From Cephalotrichum gorgonifer (taxonomy: Eukaryota; Ascomycota; Sordariomycetes; Microascales; Microascaceae): a stretch of DNA of 64,000 bases. The position numbers and the translations under genes were made by a program. Within the stretch, counting starts at the first letter, position 1. Every line of letters begins with the position of its first letter. The notes below the pieces were generated by a model. It was given only the letters and a program-made list of their open reading frames with translations, made no database searches and was not told where the DNA came from. The DNA is taken from NCBI GenBank assembly GCA_900312665.1, contig ONZQ02000009.1, positions 1,474,744-1,538,743 of the forward strand, written 5' to 3'. Shown here piece by piece: positions 1-10,407 of this stretch.

Positions 1-115
1 CTCTCCTTACACTACCAGCCCTAGTGCCGGCTCCCACCTACAAGCAACCCTCCCCTGCATGCAATCTTCCCTTTCAAGCCACCCTCTAGTCCAAGCAAAC
101 CAACCGGCGAGTCGT

Positions 116-1044
116 TTACGGGGGAGTCTCGACGGTGATGTGCGAGCTTCCGGCGCTCCGGTAAGCCTCGGTGGCGACGATCATGTAGTAGTGGTTGCCG
201 AGCCTCATGCCCTGGGCGGCCCAGGCGTCGAAGAAGACACCGGTGTCGACGGTACCGGCGGTACGGCCCTGCTGGCGGATGGCCCAGTACTGCTGGAAGG
301 TCTGGGTACCATCGATGGACGGCTGCTGCGTCCTGGTGCTCTGGTAGAGGTTGTAGGTGGCACCGTCGTACTGGATGCTACCCTTGGGCGTGGCTTGGCT
401 GCCGGGGTTGTACTCGCCGTGGTTCTCGACGATGTAGTACTCCACGAGGGGGTTGCGGGTCCAGCCGTAGATGGTGAGGTACTGGGAGCGCGGGTTAGTT
501 AGTGTGGTGTGTGGGGAGAGAGGGGAGAGAAGTCGGAAGAGAGGCGTGAGGAGTTGGACATCGGGACAGGGAGTCGGGGCTGGGAGTTGGAACAGGGAAT
601 TGGAAATGGGCGTTGGAGCAGGGAGCCGGGGCTGAGGGAGGTTAGACTTACGGAGTTGCCGTTGTTCACGGGCGACCAGGTGCCGGAGTAGGTAATCTCC
701 CTGTGACGAGTTGGTCAGCACGCCGTTACGGAAAGAGTTCGTCCTAGGGAGATGAAAGAGTCACAAAGGGGATGGACTCACTTAGGGCCACCGGGGTTCC
801 AGCCCTTGCCACCGACGAGGTTCCCACCCGACTGCCAGTTGACGCTGTACGAACCACCCTCAAGGTTGGTGTACGTGGCGGGGGACGCGCCGTCGGACCA
901 CCACGAGTAGTAGTAGCCGTTGTGCGTACCCTCGCCATTGGGGGTGTTCTGCCTCCTCATGAGGTCCATGGGCGAGGCGGCCGGGGTGGCGATGACGCCG
1001 GTGACGGCCACCAGGGCGGTGAGGATGGAGGTGTAGGAAAGCAT
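116..1044 (-). CDS. Secreted endo-1,4-beta-xylanase, GH11
   Basis: Hydrolyses internal beta-1,4 bonds of xylan outside the cell. Three exons are inferred: 782-1044, 652-700 and 116-481, with introns of 81 and 170 bp using GTGAGT and GTAAGT donors; the spliced frame is 225 aa, normal for GH11. Residues 1-20 form a signal peptide, followed by a short propeptide ending at the Lys/Arg-type site R30-R31. The family signature NPLVEYYIVE carries the nucleophile E118, and IVATEAYRSAG carries the acid/base E209; YGWTRNP and WNPGG are further GH11 marks. No carbohydrate-binding module follows. I start at ATG 1044; the in-frame GTG six bases upstream is not a plausible start. The upstream region has a TATA box and candidate XlnR and CreA sites. 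Family assignment is very secure. Confidence 0.95.
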
Positions 1045-1171
1045 CGTCACGGTAGGAATCTTGTTTCCTTATCGGTGAGAAAATGTGTGGAGGATGGGTG
1101 AGTGTGAGTTCGGTGGGTGCTCCGTGGATGAGTGAGAAGGGAGCAAGACTTTCTGCCGGACATCCAAGGAC

Positions 1172-1178
1172 CTTTATA
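1172..1178 (-). promoter_or_regulatory. TATA box of the GH11 xylanase gene
   Basis: Reads TATAAAG on the minus strand about 130 bp upstream of the xylanase ATG, a usual distance for a fungal gene with a moderately long leader. Confidence 0.5.
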
Positions 1179-1289
1179 CTCGGGCTTGGAGGGGTTAGGA
1201 TGAGAACTAAGGCGTCGTCATTGGGTGGGATGTTGGGATATTGGATATTACAAGGGGGTATTGCGAGCAATGCTTCACTTTCGCTGTCG

Positions 1290-1311
1290 GGCTAACGGTC
1301 CATTCCCCCGC
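1290..1311. promoter_or_regulatory. Candidate XlnR site (1290-1295) beside a CreA-type site (1306-1311)
   Basis: GGCTAA at 1290-1295 fits the XlnR/Xlr1 consensus GGCTAR. CCCCGC at 1306-1311 is GCGGGG on the minus strand and fits the CreA/Cre1 consensus SYGGRG; a second GCGGGG lies at 1399-1404. Both lie 250-360 bp upstream of the xylanase start, as expected for a xylan-induced, glucose-repressed gene. Short motifs like these also occur by chance. Confidence 0.35.
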
Positions 1312-2898
1312 CTCCCTTTGCCGCGTCGAACGTCCGTCCTACGGACCCCACATTCCGATGGGTATTAATGGGGGGGGGGAGGGGGGGCTTCTAGATTTGC
1401 GGGGATCGTCCTTCCACGGGAAATCTTCGATTGGCGCCACCATTAGAAGCCGCCTTTTTTCTCCGCATCAACGGCATTTACGGGTGTCCTGCGAACGGGA
1501 TTGGTCCCCCAGGCCGGAGTGCAGGACGCCAAAATGGTGAAACGGCTCAAAGTACCAAGAGCTGTGGGGTTGAGGTAGGTGTCGAGCCTACACCTGAACC
1601 AGGTTGCCCTTGTAGATTGCGTCCTGGCCTTTTGCCAAAATGGGATGGACCATTGAGAGCTGGCCCTGTATATTGTTCAACCCGGGGTTGATTATCGGAG
1701 GGGGGAAAAGGGGGTGAGCGGGCGAGCGGCTTGCAAATTGGACGGATGTGATGTCAAGGGAGCGGAGGAGATCAACCGCATAGTCGCGGGAGTGCATTTT
1801 GGGTATTGTCTGTTTCATGTATTTCTTCCTAGGGCCTTGTTCCCTGTCCTTCCGATATTGTTGTTCCACTGGGGACGACTGGATCGGATTGGATCAGGGG
1901 GCGCATCGCATGATTGAGAGGCTCCGTGCAGTGGTTAAAGTCGCTGGATAAATCCAAGTCCCGGTAAGTGCCAAGGTGGGTACCTACCTCCGATCGTCGT
2001 CATCGGCGGGTGTGGTTGGACGTCTGAGGTGGTATTGGGCCTCGTCTAAGTCAGCTACTGACAGGGTTATGCCTCCTTAATATGACGTCTTTACACCCAT
2101 TACTCTGGAGCAGGCAATGATCTCCTTCTCTCGTGATCAAGTTCCGATTCACTCGCGATTTTACCCCGCAGGTTGGATGAATTACCCCAAAACCTGCTCC
2201 ACCCTCACGAAGAGGAGACAAGTAGGTTGGGCGTTTAGCGATTTTCTGGGTTGATGTGGAGGAATTTCCCACCACTCCTGACATGATATTAACAGCTAGG
2301 TGGATACAGGAACGGAACTATACTGGTGCCCCCCCTTTTCCCACTTGGTTTGTCGATTCTGCCCCTTAAACATCTGGTTTACACTTTAGCCTTTTCTGCT
2401 CGCGAGTTCGGGATCGTGAGGGCTGGCTATATGCGAGCGTCCTACATGGGCAGATATTCTGTCGATCACTGAACAGGGAAGATGGACCCGGATAAAGAGG
2501 GGAGGGTGATGGACTCGGGATCGACCAGTTCCTGCGTCGATGAGTCCCCGTTACCTGGATCTAGGGATGAGCTTACTTGGAGATGATCCTTCTTCAATCT
2601 CGAGAGCCTACCGGTGAGTGGCTTTTGCTCTAGATCCTGGCCCGTCGCCTCTGAGTTCAATATTGAAGCTTGCCAGAGTGAACTAGGTGAGATTAGCGAG
2701 TCAGCGAGGCACGGCCGACCCGGATTTTGTCTACCCCTCACTTCGCCTGTGACTGAGATGCTCGGATATCAAGCGAGGGTGAAAAAACTCTGGAATGAGC
2801 CAGCCCCGTCTAATATCGCTAAATGTGGCGAATATTCCAGACATGACTGCTAGCGGTAACCGCCTTCCCATGTGAGAATCTACGGTCGAGGTTCTCTT

Positions 2899-3180
2899 TG
2901 TGAAGGTTTGGTAATATACTCTCTGTTGCGGACAGGTCATGCGAGCCTATCACCATCAGATCGTATACCAATAGTTCGGGAGGTGAGTGGCCCTGCTATC
3001 CATAGCGACGGTTGACGCAGTTTCGATGATGGTAAAGATTACGTTGTCGTCGTTTTCTAAAACGCTTGGCAATATATCCCCAGGTGCGGGTAGGTCATGC
3101 GAGCCTATCAACACCAGGATCAATACTGGGAGCATCCGTCGGGTGGCCCAGTCATCCAGGACTATGCCGCGTCATATTCA
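2899..3180. repeat. Diverged tandem duplication, period about 158 bp
   Basis: Two similar segments start near 2899 and 3064. The best core is a shared 18-nt run beginning GGTCATGCGAGCC at 2935 and 3093, preceded in both by an AATATA-containing stretch and followed by an alternating match. The copies are strongly diverged and noncoding. Confidence 0.5.
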
Positions 3181-3752
3181 CGCGTGGGTGTGTGCTCATC
3201 TCTCTTATTTCACCGCTTTTCGCCAGGGCTCACGACGGCTTCATAGTGTGTGCGAAGACTTCATGCAGTGGAAAAAGGGGGAGGCACTGCTTAGTAGCGG
3301 GGGGAGGCTCAAGCGAGCAGGGCGGGCAAAATTGGAGTGGAAGTTTCTGTTCTATTGCGGTTGCAGCCAACCGGTCCAACCGGGTCCCGTCGTGGGAACC
3401 CCGCATGGAAATGCCGGAGATTAGGGCCGGCTGTCAGCGGATGCCGTGTCCCGGTGCCAAACCGGCTATTGTTGAGGGCTGCATGGTTTAGATCTCGATA
3501 GTGGGGTGCCGGGGCGACGGATGTATGCCGATCCCTGTTCGGGTGGCGATCTATTACTGTGACTACCAGCCAGTGAAGATTACTTAGAGTTAAGCGATCG
3601 GTGCCCAAAACACCAAGACATGACCATATGTCACTGGGTCACACCCATCTTGACCTGGCTGCAAGTTGCCCATATCGAGTATATATGCCGGCCACTTCAA
3701 AGGGGGTTAGGTCCGGAAGATGGAGAAGGGTAAAGCGGAAATGACTCGTACT

Positions 3753-3777
3753 TGTGTGTGTGTGTGTGTGTGTGTGT
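3753..3777 (+). repeat. (TG)n microsatellite
   Basis: About twelve uninterrupted TG units in noncoding DNA. Confidence 0.95.
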
Positions 3778-4563
3778 CTACGTTTGGAAGGGATGGTTTC
3801 CGAGCATTCTCGGAGAGACCTGCCATGAAGCTGGGTAAAGACGTTGGGAACCAAGATAAGCCAGCCCGGGGACACCTGAGGTGTGGCCATGAAGGACCTT
3901 ACGTGGCTTAGCCGGTTGTAATGTTTGAACTTTACGGCCCGATTGTTAATCGTACAGGGGAATAACCAGGCAGTCACACGCAGGTTGGACAGAGTGGACC
4001 AAGTATCCGGGGTCAGCCTCACGAAATATTCACCCCAGCTAACAGTCTCTTGTGACAAGATGCGGAGCCGAGAACACAGGTTCCCTTGGAGGCTTTGGCA
4101 CCTGTACCCGATTGCTTATCGTTCTCAGCCATCCGTAGCTCATCGGCTTCTTTTGTCGTCCTTTTCTGCTAGTTCTCCTTTTATGTATCCTGTGGTGAGA
4201 TGAGGGCAACGGTCCGCGCGGCGGAAGTAGGAGCCGGTCGGTAGAATGAGATGCCATCCAAATAAGCTACTTGTTGCGTCTTCGATAGTATTCGAAAGAC
4301 TATAACACAGCAGGACTGGATTCTTACATCAGAGCAGGCAACCCGGTTAGCCCTCGAGCTGCATCCAGGGCTAAACTGAGACCAACGAACCTTTGACTCT
4401 CCCCGAGCGTATAGTATACATCCTTTCTGTATTTGTATCGTTCTGCTCGGACAATGGTCTGAGTTTGCTTCGTCTTGGGACAAGTGGGATATGAGTAGGG
4501 AGGGGAGGAGGAGACGAGTAATTGTCGAACTCATTGCCCGGGAAGGCCTTTGGTTCGCCCTAT

Positions 4564-4586
4564 AATACCTTACAAGGTAAGGTATT
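4564..4586. repeat. Perfect 10-bp inverted repeat with 3-nt loop
   Basis: AATACCTTAC, then AAG, then GTAAGGTATT. It lies about 330 bp upstream of tRNA-Lys in noncoding DNA; function unknown. Confidence 0.85.
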
Positions 4587-4914
4587 GTGTTTCGCCCTCG
4601 AAAGGATTAAGAGATTCATAGTCTGCCTTGGTAAATCCGTCACCCAATTCATAGGTAGCTCCTCGACATGCTATATGCGGGTGTGGGTCTATCATAATGT
4701 GATGACGTAAATGGCGTACCAATGCGAGTGTTTGCTGCGCTGACAGATGATAGACAACGAGGGTCTCCCTTGAAAACAGCTGAATCGTGGTCAACCTTCA
4801 TCCCTATGCCCGGCGACCATAGTTCCTCGCCTCAATAGTAGTTCTCTCATCCAGGAGCCGCTACGTGGATTATGGGGGATACCGATGGTCTGCAACATCA
4901 AAAACCCACAACTC

Positions 4915-4987
4915 GCCCGGTTAGCTCAATCGGTAGAGCGTCAGACTCTTAATCTGAAGGCTGCGGGTTCGACCCCCGCATTGGGCT
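4915..4987 (+). tRNA. tRNA-Lys(CTT)
   Basis: A 73-nt cloverleaf without intron. The acceptor arms GCCCGGT and ATTGGGC pair with two G-U pairs, the anticodon stem is TCAGA/TCTGA, and the anticodon CTT lies at 4948-4950. The A box (TAGCTCAATCGG) and B box (GGTTCGACCCC) are intact. Poly-T tracts at 5030-5034 and 5039-5047 can stop Pol III. An 18-nt palindrome (ACCCGAGT-CA-ACTCGGGT) lies between gene and terminator. Confidence 0.95.
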
Positions 4988-5029
4988 CAATCCCCAATGC
5001 ACCCGAGTCAACTCGGGTAGCAACCTCTC

Positions 5030-5047
5030 TTTTTGGCCTTTTTTTTT
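5030..5047 (+). terminator. Pol III poly-T terminators after tRNA-Lys
   Basis: T5 followed by T9, beginning 43 bp past the mature tRNA end, so the trailer would be longer than usual. Confidence 0.6.
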
Positions 5048-6218
5048 GCGAATGGGTTTCTGTAGCCGAGGATCGCGGCGTCCCGTATATGTCGTCTGTA
5101 ATATGCGTGACCTATCAAATAGGAGCTGCGAGAATTTCTCTCAGCCCAGAATCTCGGTGCTGTGTCGGTAGCCATATTGGACCTCTTTTCCCCAGCTGAC
5201 TGCTGAAAGTGAGAGAAGAAGGGTACCGGATGCAGATCTCCGAGACGGCACGGTTTGATACTGCGGGGCAGAGGAATGATGCCCTCCCAGTGGGTGGTAG
5301 TTCTGGAGGGGAGCTGACTACGGAGGATTTTGAGGGTGATGTGGATGGGGAGTGTGGCTGTGGGGGGGCCGCTAATGACCAAGTGGCCAAGGTGGATCTT
5401 AGGTGGTGTGGGAATGGCAGTGTTATCTAACCGTAGGCACTTGGAGAAGAAGTGGTGGTAGCGATGGGATATATGTGCATACACTGTGGCATATACCTCC
5501 TCCTGGTATAAATTTTTTTCTTTCTTTTAAAGCGTTTGGGTTGGTATAAGTTGTGATGTTTCCTTTGCTGATGTTTTTTTAAATCTATAGGAATACTTGA
5601 GTCCCCTGCGTGGTGAAAGGGACCCCAAAGATCTAAGATTCTATGTAATTCCTGCAGACTCTGCTAGGTGAAAAATGTGAAGACGAGGTTGAAGGCGGAT
5701 GAGGGGCTATGTATGGTGCTGATAGAGGGGTGACTGATACCATTCTAGCGGCCTTGAGCATTTTGCCCATCTGAGTCTGCATGGCTGCTTCTTTGCAAGT
5801 GCCCCAGGTAGGGCGAGAAGTCATTCTATACCTTATTGGTTAATGCCCTAAGAAATAAAAGATAGCCTTCTTCTGATCTCATCGTTTCAATGCGGCCTTG
5901 GCAATAATGGAGGAGGGACTCGCTCTTACCTGTCCGTCCCTTATTGGGAAATATATCTCGAGATAGGATGTATTAGAGGGGCCAAAGTGAGGAAGGGGAT
6001 CTGGATTCTTGGATGGGGGAGAGAGCAATGCAGACAGCGTTATTGAACATCTTCCCGGGGGCACTCTCTTATCCTCTGTTCCTCAGCGCTGAGCCTGTGA
6101 CTTTCCGGAATGAGTGGGGCATAGGGGACCCCTCCGAGGCTAACTGTCCTCGATGGTAAAGGATTTTAGAGTCTTGTATTATCGGCGCGGGGCAGCTAGG
6201 CGATCATGTCCCAGCCCT
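5048..6218. other. Intergenic, no gene recognised
   Basis: Overlapping short open frames occur on both strands at 5.0-5.5 kb, but none has a recognisable domain or splice support. From 5.5 kb the DNA is T-rich. Confidence 0.4.
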
Positions 6219-7443
6219 TTACGGCGGCGATCCAGGCGACTTAGCTACCGTAAACTCGACCATTTTGATGATCCCACTGTTATCTCGCTGCGGCAACACC
6301 AGTGCATTAGCATCTTCTGATGCTGTCCTGGACGAGTGTCCTTGCTCCACGAGACGCTCCTGCGACTGCGGCCTTTCCAGCCTACTCTGCACCTCGATGA
6401 TATTACCCCCGGGCTTAGACTTGGAGGAGAGATAGTCCTGATCGTGGCAGCCCGGCGTTAGCTGTTGCGTCCTTGAGGACAGTTGCGACATCTGTTTCTT
6501 TTGCCGTTTCTGCTGCGCTCGGGATGTATCCGCCAAGGATTGGCTGCCGACTTGCAGCTTGGATGCGAGTATATCGAAACTTTGATACAAGCATGATTGG
6601 TTAGCTACATTACATTCCATGAGAGTGGGATGGTCTTGATTCCGCCGTCGACCCAGATACTTACTATAGGATGATAGGAAACAAGGACTCCATCGTATAT
6701 ATAAACTGGTCAAACTGACCGACAGCCGTGGTGCGTTTGTGTGGGGTTGTTTGAAATGAATACGTGATAGACCGGGTAATACCAATCAAGGAAAGGAGGG
6801 CAACTCGAACCTCAGTACTTCGTATGAGGTACTGGAAAAGGCCCGTCCGGAGTGCTGCCTTCATAGAAGTCGTTTTCGCAGTTGCAAACTTTCGTAGGAG
6901 GAAGAATGCGCTGAGGATTTCAATACAGGCCAGGAGAACAAAGAAGGCAATATGAAGACGTGTAAGTGTGTGTTGAAAGTCGTCTTCTGTTTCAAGGATG
7001 GACCGTATGCGCAGGGCCATAACTGCTACTCGTACAGCCGCCAAGCAAGTGATAAATGTCCAGAAGAGGGTGAGAAATATGAGCCGTTGCTTATTGTGGA
7101 GGATACACCGGAGGATAATATAGCTGTAAAATGGCAACCCACCTTCCTGTATCAGCCAGAACATATCTGCGAAGCCCGAGGCGATGGCACGGTTTACCAA
7201 AGGGTAGGTAGTATAGAATCCGTAAAAGCAGAGGCCATTTGCGAGGGCAGCAGCTGCCGAGCAGATGATAGGAACAACTACTACAGGCTTTAAGCTTGTA
7301 ATACCGATGATAACGAAGCCGAAGAGCACATTGGTGATGCCGATGGTGCTGAGGATGCTCCAGCTACTTTCGTAATATGAAAGGTCGGCCACAGCGTCGC
7401 TTGCAGGAGCACTGCCTGTTGGAAAGCGACCCCCTTGTGACAT
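6219..7443 (-). CDS. Fungal multi-pass (about seven-helix) integral membrane protein
   Basis: Function unknown. Exons 6665-7443 and 6219-6579 are joined across an 85-bp intron with a GTAAGT donor and CTAAC branch point, giving 379 aa. Hydrophobic segments near residues 30-55, 60-80, 90-115, 120-145, 165-185 and 205-225 suggest about seven helices, then the tail motif DQFIYTMESLFPI, which marks a family of uncharacterised fungal membrane proteins. The C-terminal exon is a polar, Gln/Ser-rich cytosolic-type tail of about 120 residues. The length of the joined frame is an exact codon multiple, which supports the splice. A receptor-like fold is possible but not shown. Confidence 0.75.
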
Positions 7444-8318
7444 GTTGACAACCGCCAGAAACAGCCTATGGAATGCCAGGGTATCTTGATGTTTGGCTGA
7501 TTCTTGATAGATATAGAGACGGGTCGAAGGCGACTAGCGTTCAATAATGGTAGTATTTGAGTGAGAAAGATATCATGACCGGGAGATAAAATACTATGGA
7601 TACTAATGGGGGAGAAGGTTATTAAATAATTTCCTTGGAAAAATATGAAGGGTTACTAGCGATAAAGTTTACGGATCTACAGTGGCGGCTACCTTTTGAT
7701 ACTTGGCGAATGGTATATCTACAAATAGTGAAGTAGACTCGCCCTAACTACAGTCCTGGTTATACTTAGAATTTTTCCACCTAGGCAAGAACTCCTAGTA
7801 TTAAGTTAGGGAGCTTTTAGTATAGTGATCTTCATCGCCATCTCCTGATCTACCTAGACATTGCGGGGTTGGGCTCGTGCGGCAAATACCTGACATACTA
7901 CTTGCAGCAGCCCGACAGGTTCCAGGCCTAAACTGGCCAGCTGTTCACAGTATCGGAATGTTTCCAGGCCACTACTAAAAGTCCGAACTCCGCGACACGA
8001 CCTAACACATTAATGCTGTCTTGCTAACACATGGTGGTAATGCAGGCTGAAAGCAAGATCTCCGTTCTCTCCGTCCTCTCCCTCTCCTCCCTCTCCCTCT
8101 CCTTCGACCCTGCTCCATAGGACTTGTGAGTCCCGGTCACTAACCTCCCATCAACATGGCTCTATGTTACATATGATACCTGGGCTGAAAATCTGACATG
8201 CTTGAAACACAGTTGACAAAGTTGTGGGGAGAGTATCAGCGATGATGTTTCGCACCTTTTGTGATCACTGGCAGTATCCTAGATGATTTCTTAAATAATC
8301 TGATGACCGACCTCTAGG
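7444..8318. other. AT-rich intergenic
   Basis: Rich in TA steps and without a credible gene. It forms the left flank of the inverted-repeat element and may be RIP-affected. Confidence 0.4.
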
Positions 8319-8363
8319 AATACTGTAACGTTCAGAATTCACATCTTAACGGGAACCCCGGTC
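8319..8363 (+). repeat. Left terminal inverted repeat
   Basis: Begins AATACTGTAACGTTC. It pairs with 9659-9703 at 39 of 45 positions. Confidence 0.8.
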
Positions 8364-8570
8364 AACGCCTAAAGCAGGTGCCGATCCGCCCAAGCTATGC
8401 AAAACCCACAGCAGACTGCAGCGACTTGAGGGACGCAGAGAGCGACCATCTCCGCTCTGATCGACCTGACAACCCATCGACCTCACCCACACTGCCGACA
8501 ACCAGCAGCATAAGGCCCACAGGAGGACGAAGCGGCCCACCAGCTATACCGTCTCTCCCGCTGGAGCTGC

Positions 8571-9489
8571 GACGAGATCTTTGAAGGTCCCAGCCCTAGC
8601 CCCTATCCCCAAGGCCTCTCACGCACGCCCTCTCCCTCGCCTGAACTAGCCGGCCGCCTCCCTGTGCTTTCCGTTTCTACGGTCCACTTGTATGGCCTTT
8701 CTAGCGCCGCTAACTACGCTTTTCGAGCGTGCCCGCAAGGCACTGCCAAACGGCATCTTCAACGAGATCCAAGCAGTGGTCAACGGGCTCCTCGCTCACC
8801 AGTTTCCCTCTGCGTCCTCCTCAAACGGGCTCGCAACCACACCGTCGTCTACCCGGTCCGGCCTCTCATATATTCCACCCCCTTCACCTCTTTATTCAGG
8901 GGTAGCCAAATCTCCTACCCCTACCAGCCAATCTCTCAGCCGATCCGCCGGACCCACCAAACCTCATTCAAACCCCACGAGGTCATTGTCAAGACTAGCA
9001 CAGTCGGCCCAACCAAACGACGAGAAGTCGCTGTTGCGCAGATGAAGAGCGACTGCCCTCTCTTCCGAGGCACGGCGGCTAACATCGCACGCGACATGAT
9101 TAAACTGGACGATTAGCCTGCTACCTTGCAATCAGTTAAAGATGCAGAGTCGATTATGCAGCGAGATGCTAACATATTCCAGAATGCGAAAGTCAGAACG
9201 ACGATTAACAACGTCTCTCAAGCCTTCTGGGGGCTTGATGCACAGAGAGGCAGCGCTTGTGAACAATCAGTCCACAACAGCCCTGGCGCTACTAGGGCGA
9301 CTCACTCGGAAACTTCCTTCAGATAAGGGCAGTCCGCTAGATTATCTGGTCAGAATTAATATATACTTAAAGATAGCCTTACCTATCGAGACTGTTGATA
9401 TCTATATCAGGAAGCTGCTAATCCCAATGAAACTCATTCCTGGCCTAGACTCTTATAATTGTCTATATTCAGTGCTAAGGATAAAATAA
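8571..9489 (+). pseudogene. Frame-broken gag/ORF1-like remnant inside the element
   Basis: Open stretches in different frames follow one another: 8571-9116, 8692-9045 and 9142-9489. They are Pro/Ser/Thr-rich at first, including GPSPSPYPQGLSRTPSPSP, and later Leu/Ile-rich. The composition resembles the N-terminal part of fungal retroelement gag or LINE ORF1 proteins, but I see no zinc knuckle or polymerase, so the origin is uncertain. Confidence 0.3.
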
Positions 9490-9619
9490 CTATTTACTGA
9501 TAAAAACTGGATTCTTAATATAACAGGCTGCTAGTACAGATTTCAGGATATTCACTCTATATATAATTATATCAGATCAAGCTTCAGGATTAAAGAAACT
9601 ATAGAGAGGGACTAGTTTG

Positions 9620-9659
9620 TTACGATCTGAATCGTAATGGGCTCACAAGGGCTTGTGAG
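9620..9659 (+). repeat. Two consecutive hairpins at the right end of the element
   Basis: TTACGAT-CTGA-ATCGTAA at 9620-9637 is followed by CTCACAAG-GG-CTTGTGAG at 9642-9659, immediately inside the right terminal repeat. Confidence 0.85.
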
Positions 9660-9703
9660 ACTGGGGTTCCAGTTAAGAAGTGAGTTCCGAACATTACAGT
9701 ATT
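9659..9703 (-). repeat. Right terminal inverted repeat
   Basis: On the minus strand it begins AATACTGTAATGTTCGG and mirrors the left repeat. Confidence 0.8.
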
Positions 9704-10164
9704 GTTATAGTTGTATTCATATCGTGCAAGTATCTTTGTAGAAGGGACTTGTTGTCAAAGTGAATCTTGTAGATATCTGTAGGATGACTGTAGATTGACT
9801 ACTGTCTAAGGAAAGAAAAAGATAACTAGCTATATGGTAAAGAGTGTGGTTTAAATAGTGCCTTCATATCCTAGGATGATTCAGGTAACTTTCCTATAGT
9901 CGCCCTAATTGCCTGGGTGTCACGAAACGAACACTCCTTTACACTTACAGGCATATAAATGGCGATGACAAGTGGCAGAACTATATATATATATAGAATA
10001 GACGGACTAATTACAAGGGGATCATAGGATCACAGCAATCCCTGATCTATATAGAGATCATTAGATCACTAAGATCCAATGATCTAGTATAAAGAAGGAT
10101 GATATCTGATTACGATCCTAGGGACTATTATAAATTATTTAAATCTACAGTCATTATTATATAT
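9704..10164. other. Strongly AT-rich, TA-rich noncoding stretch
   Basis: Many TATA and GATC-containing runs and no gene. The base composition suggests repeat-induced point mutation of old repeat DNA. A TGTCACGAAACGAACACT segment near 9917 resembles an LTR start but has no partner that I can find. Confidence 0.4.
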
Positions 10165-10407
10165 CTAGCTACAAATTGCGGATGAACTGTCTATGTCGAA
10201 ACTGGAGTCTTGGGTCCGAAACTGGAAGAGCTTGGAACCGTTTGGTCTTGCTATCAGGGTATAGCTAAACGCACCCTGTATCTGTACAGGACTGACCCGA
10301 CCGCCAGCATGGGAAAGAGTGAAGTCTTCACATTGTTGTCTGGTCACAGGTGTATTTGATTCGAAAAAAGAAGAGATCGTGTTGTCAAGGTTGTAGTAGG
10401 TTGTCAT
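10165..10407 (-). pseudogene. Truncated N-terminus of a fungal phosphotransferase/kinase-like protein
   Basis: An 80-codon frame opens with MTTYYNLDNTISSFFES and contains TRQQCEDFTLSHAGG, QIQGAFSYTL and KLFQFRTQDSS. These are the opening motifs of a common fungal aminoglycoside-phosphotransferase-like family whose members are several hundred residues long. The frame stops just after the QDSS motif where the DNA turns AT-rich, so the kinase core is missing. It is likely a relic cut off by insertion or decay. Family naming rests on remembered N-terminal motifs. Confidence 0.55.

Larger units (their letters stand above)
1312..4914. other. Gene-poor interval
   Basis: About 3.6 kb without a reading frame that resembles a known protein. 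The open frames are short, overlap on both strands and lack plausible splicing. It holds a duplicated segment near 2.9-3.2 kb, a TG microsatellite and a perfect hairpin, listed separately. Confidence 0.5.
8319..9703. mobile_element. Inverted-repeat-bounded element, probably a decayed DNA transposon
   Basis: The ends 8319-8363 and 9659-9703 match in inverted orientation at 39 of 45 positions, starting inward from CTGTAA. Each is flanked by TA (8321-8322 and 9700-9701), as expected for a Tc1/mariner-type TA duplication. The inside is about 1.38 kb and too short for an intact transposase. It carries broken frames, including a Pro/Ser-rich stretch at 8571-9116 and 8692-9045 that recalls retroelement gag/ORF1 proteins, then AT-rich DNA. 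A rearranged pair of inverted LTR ends is the alternative. I recognise no transposase motif. Confidence 0.65.

Noticed and set aside
2987..3491. Overlapping plus-strand frames of about 140 codons
   Set aside because: They cover a duplicated noncoding segment, have no domain, and each is interrupted in the duplicate.
5008..5484. 158-codon minus-strand frame downstream of tRNA-Lys
   Set aside because: Overlaps the Pol III terminator; composition is random-like and no motif is present.
8671..9116. Plus-strand frame inside the inverted-repeat element as a host gene
   Set aside because: Overlapped by another equally open frame, with no domain and a position within the putative mobile element.
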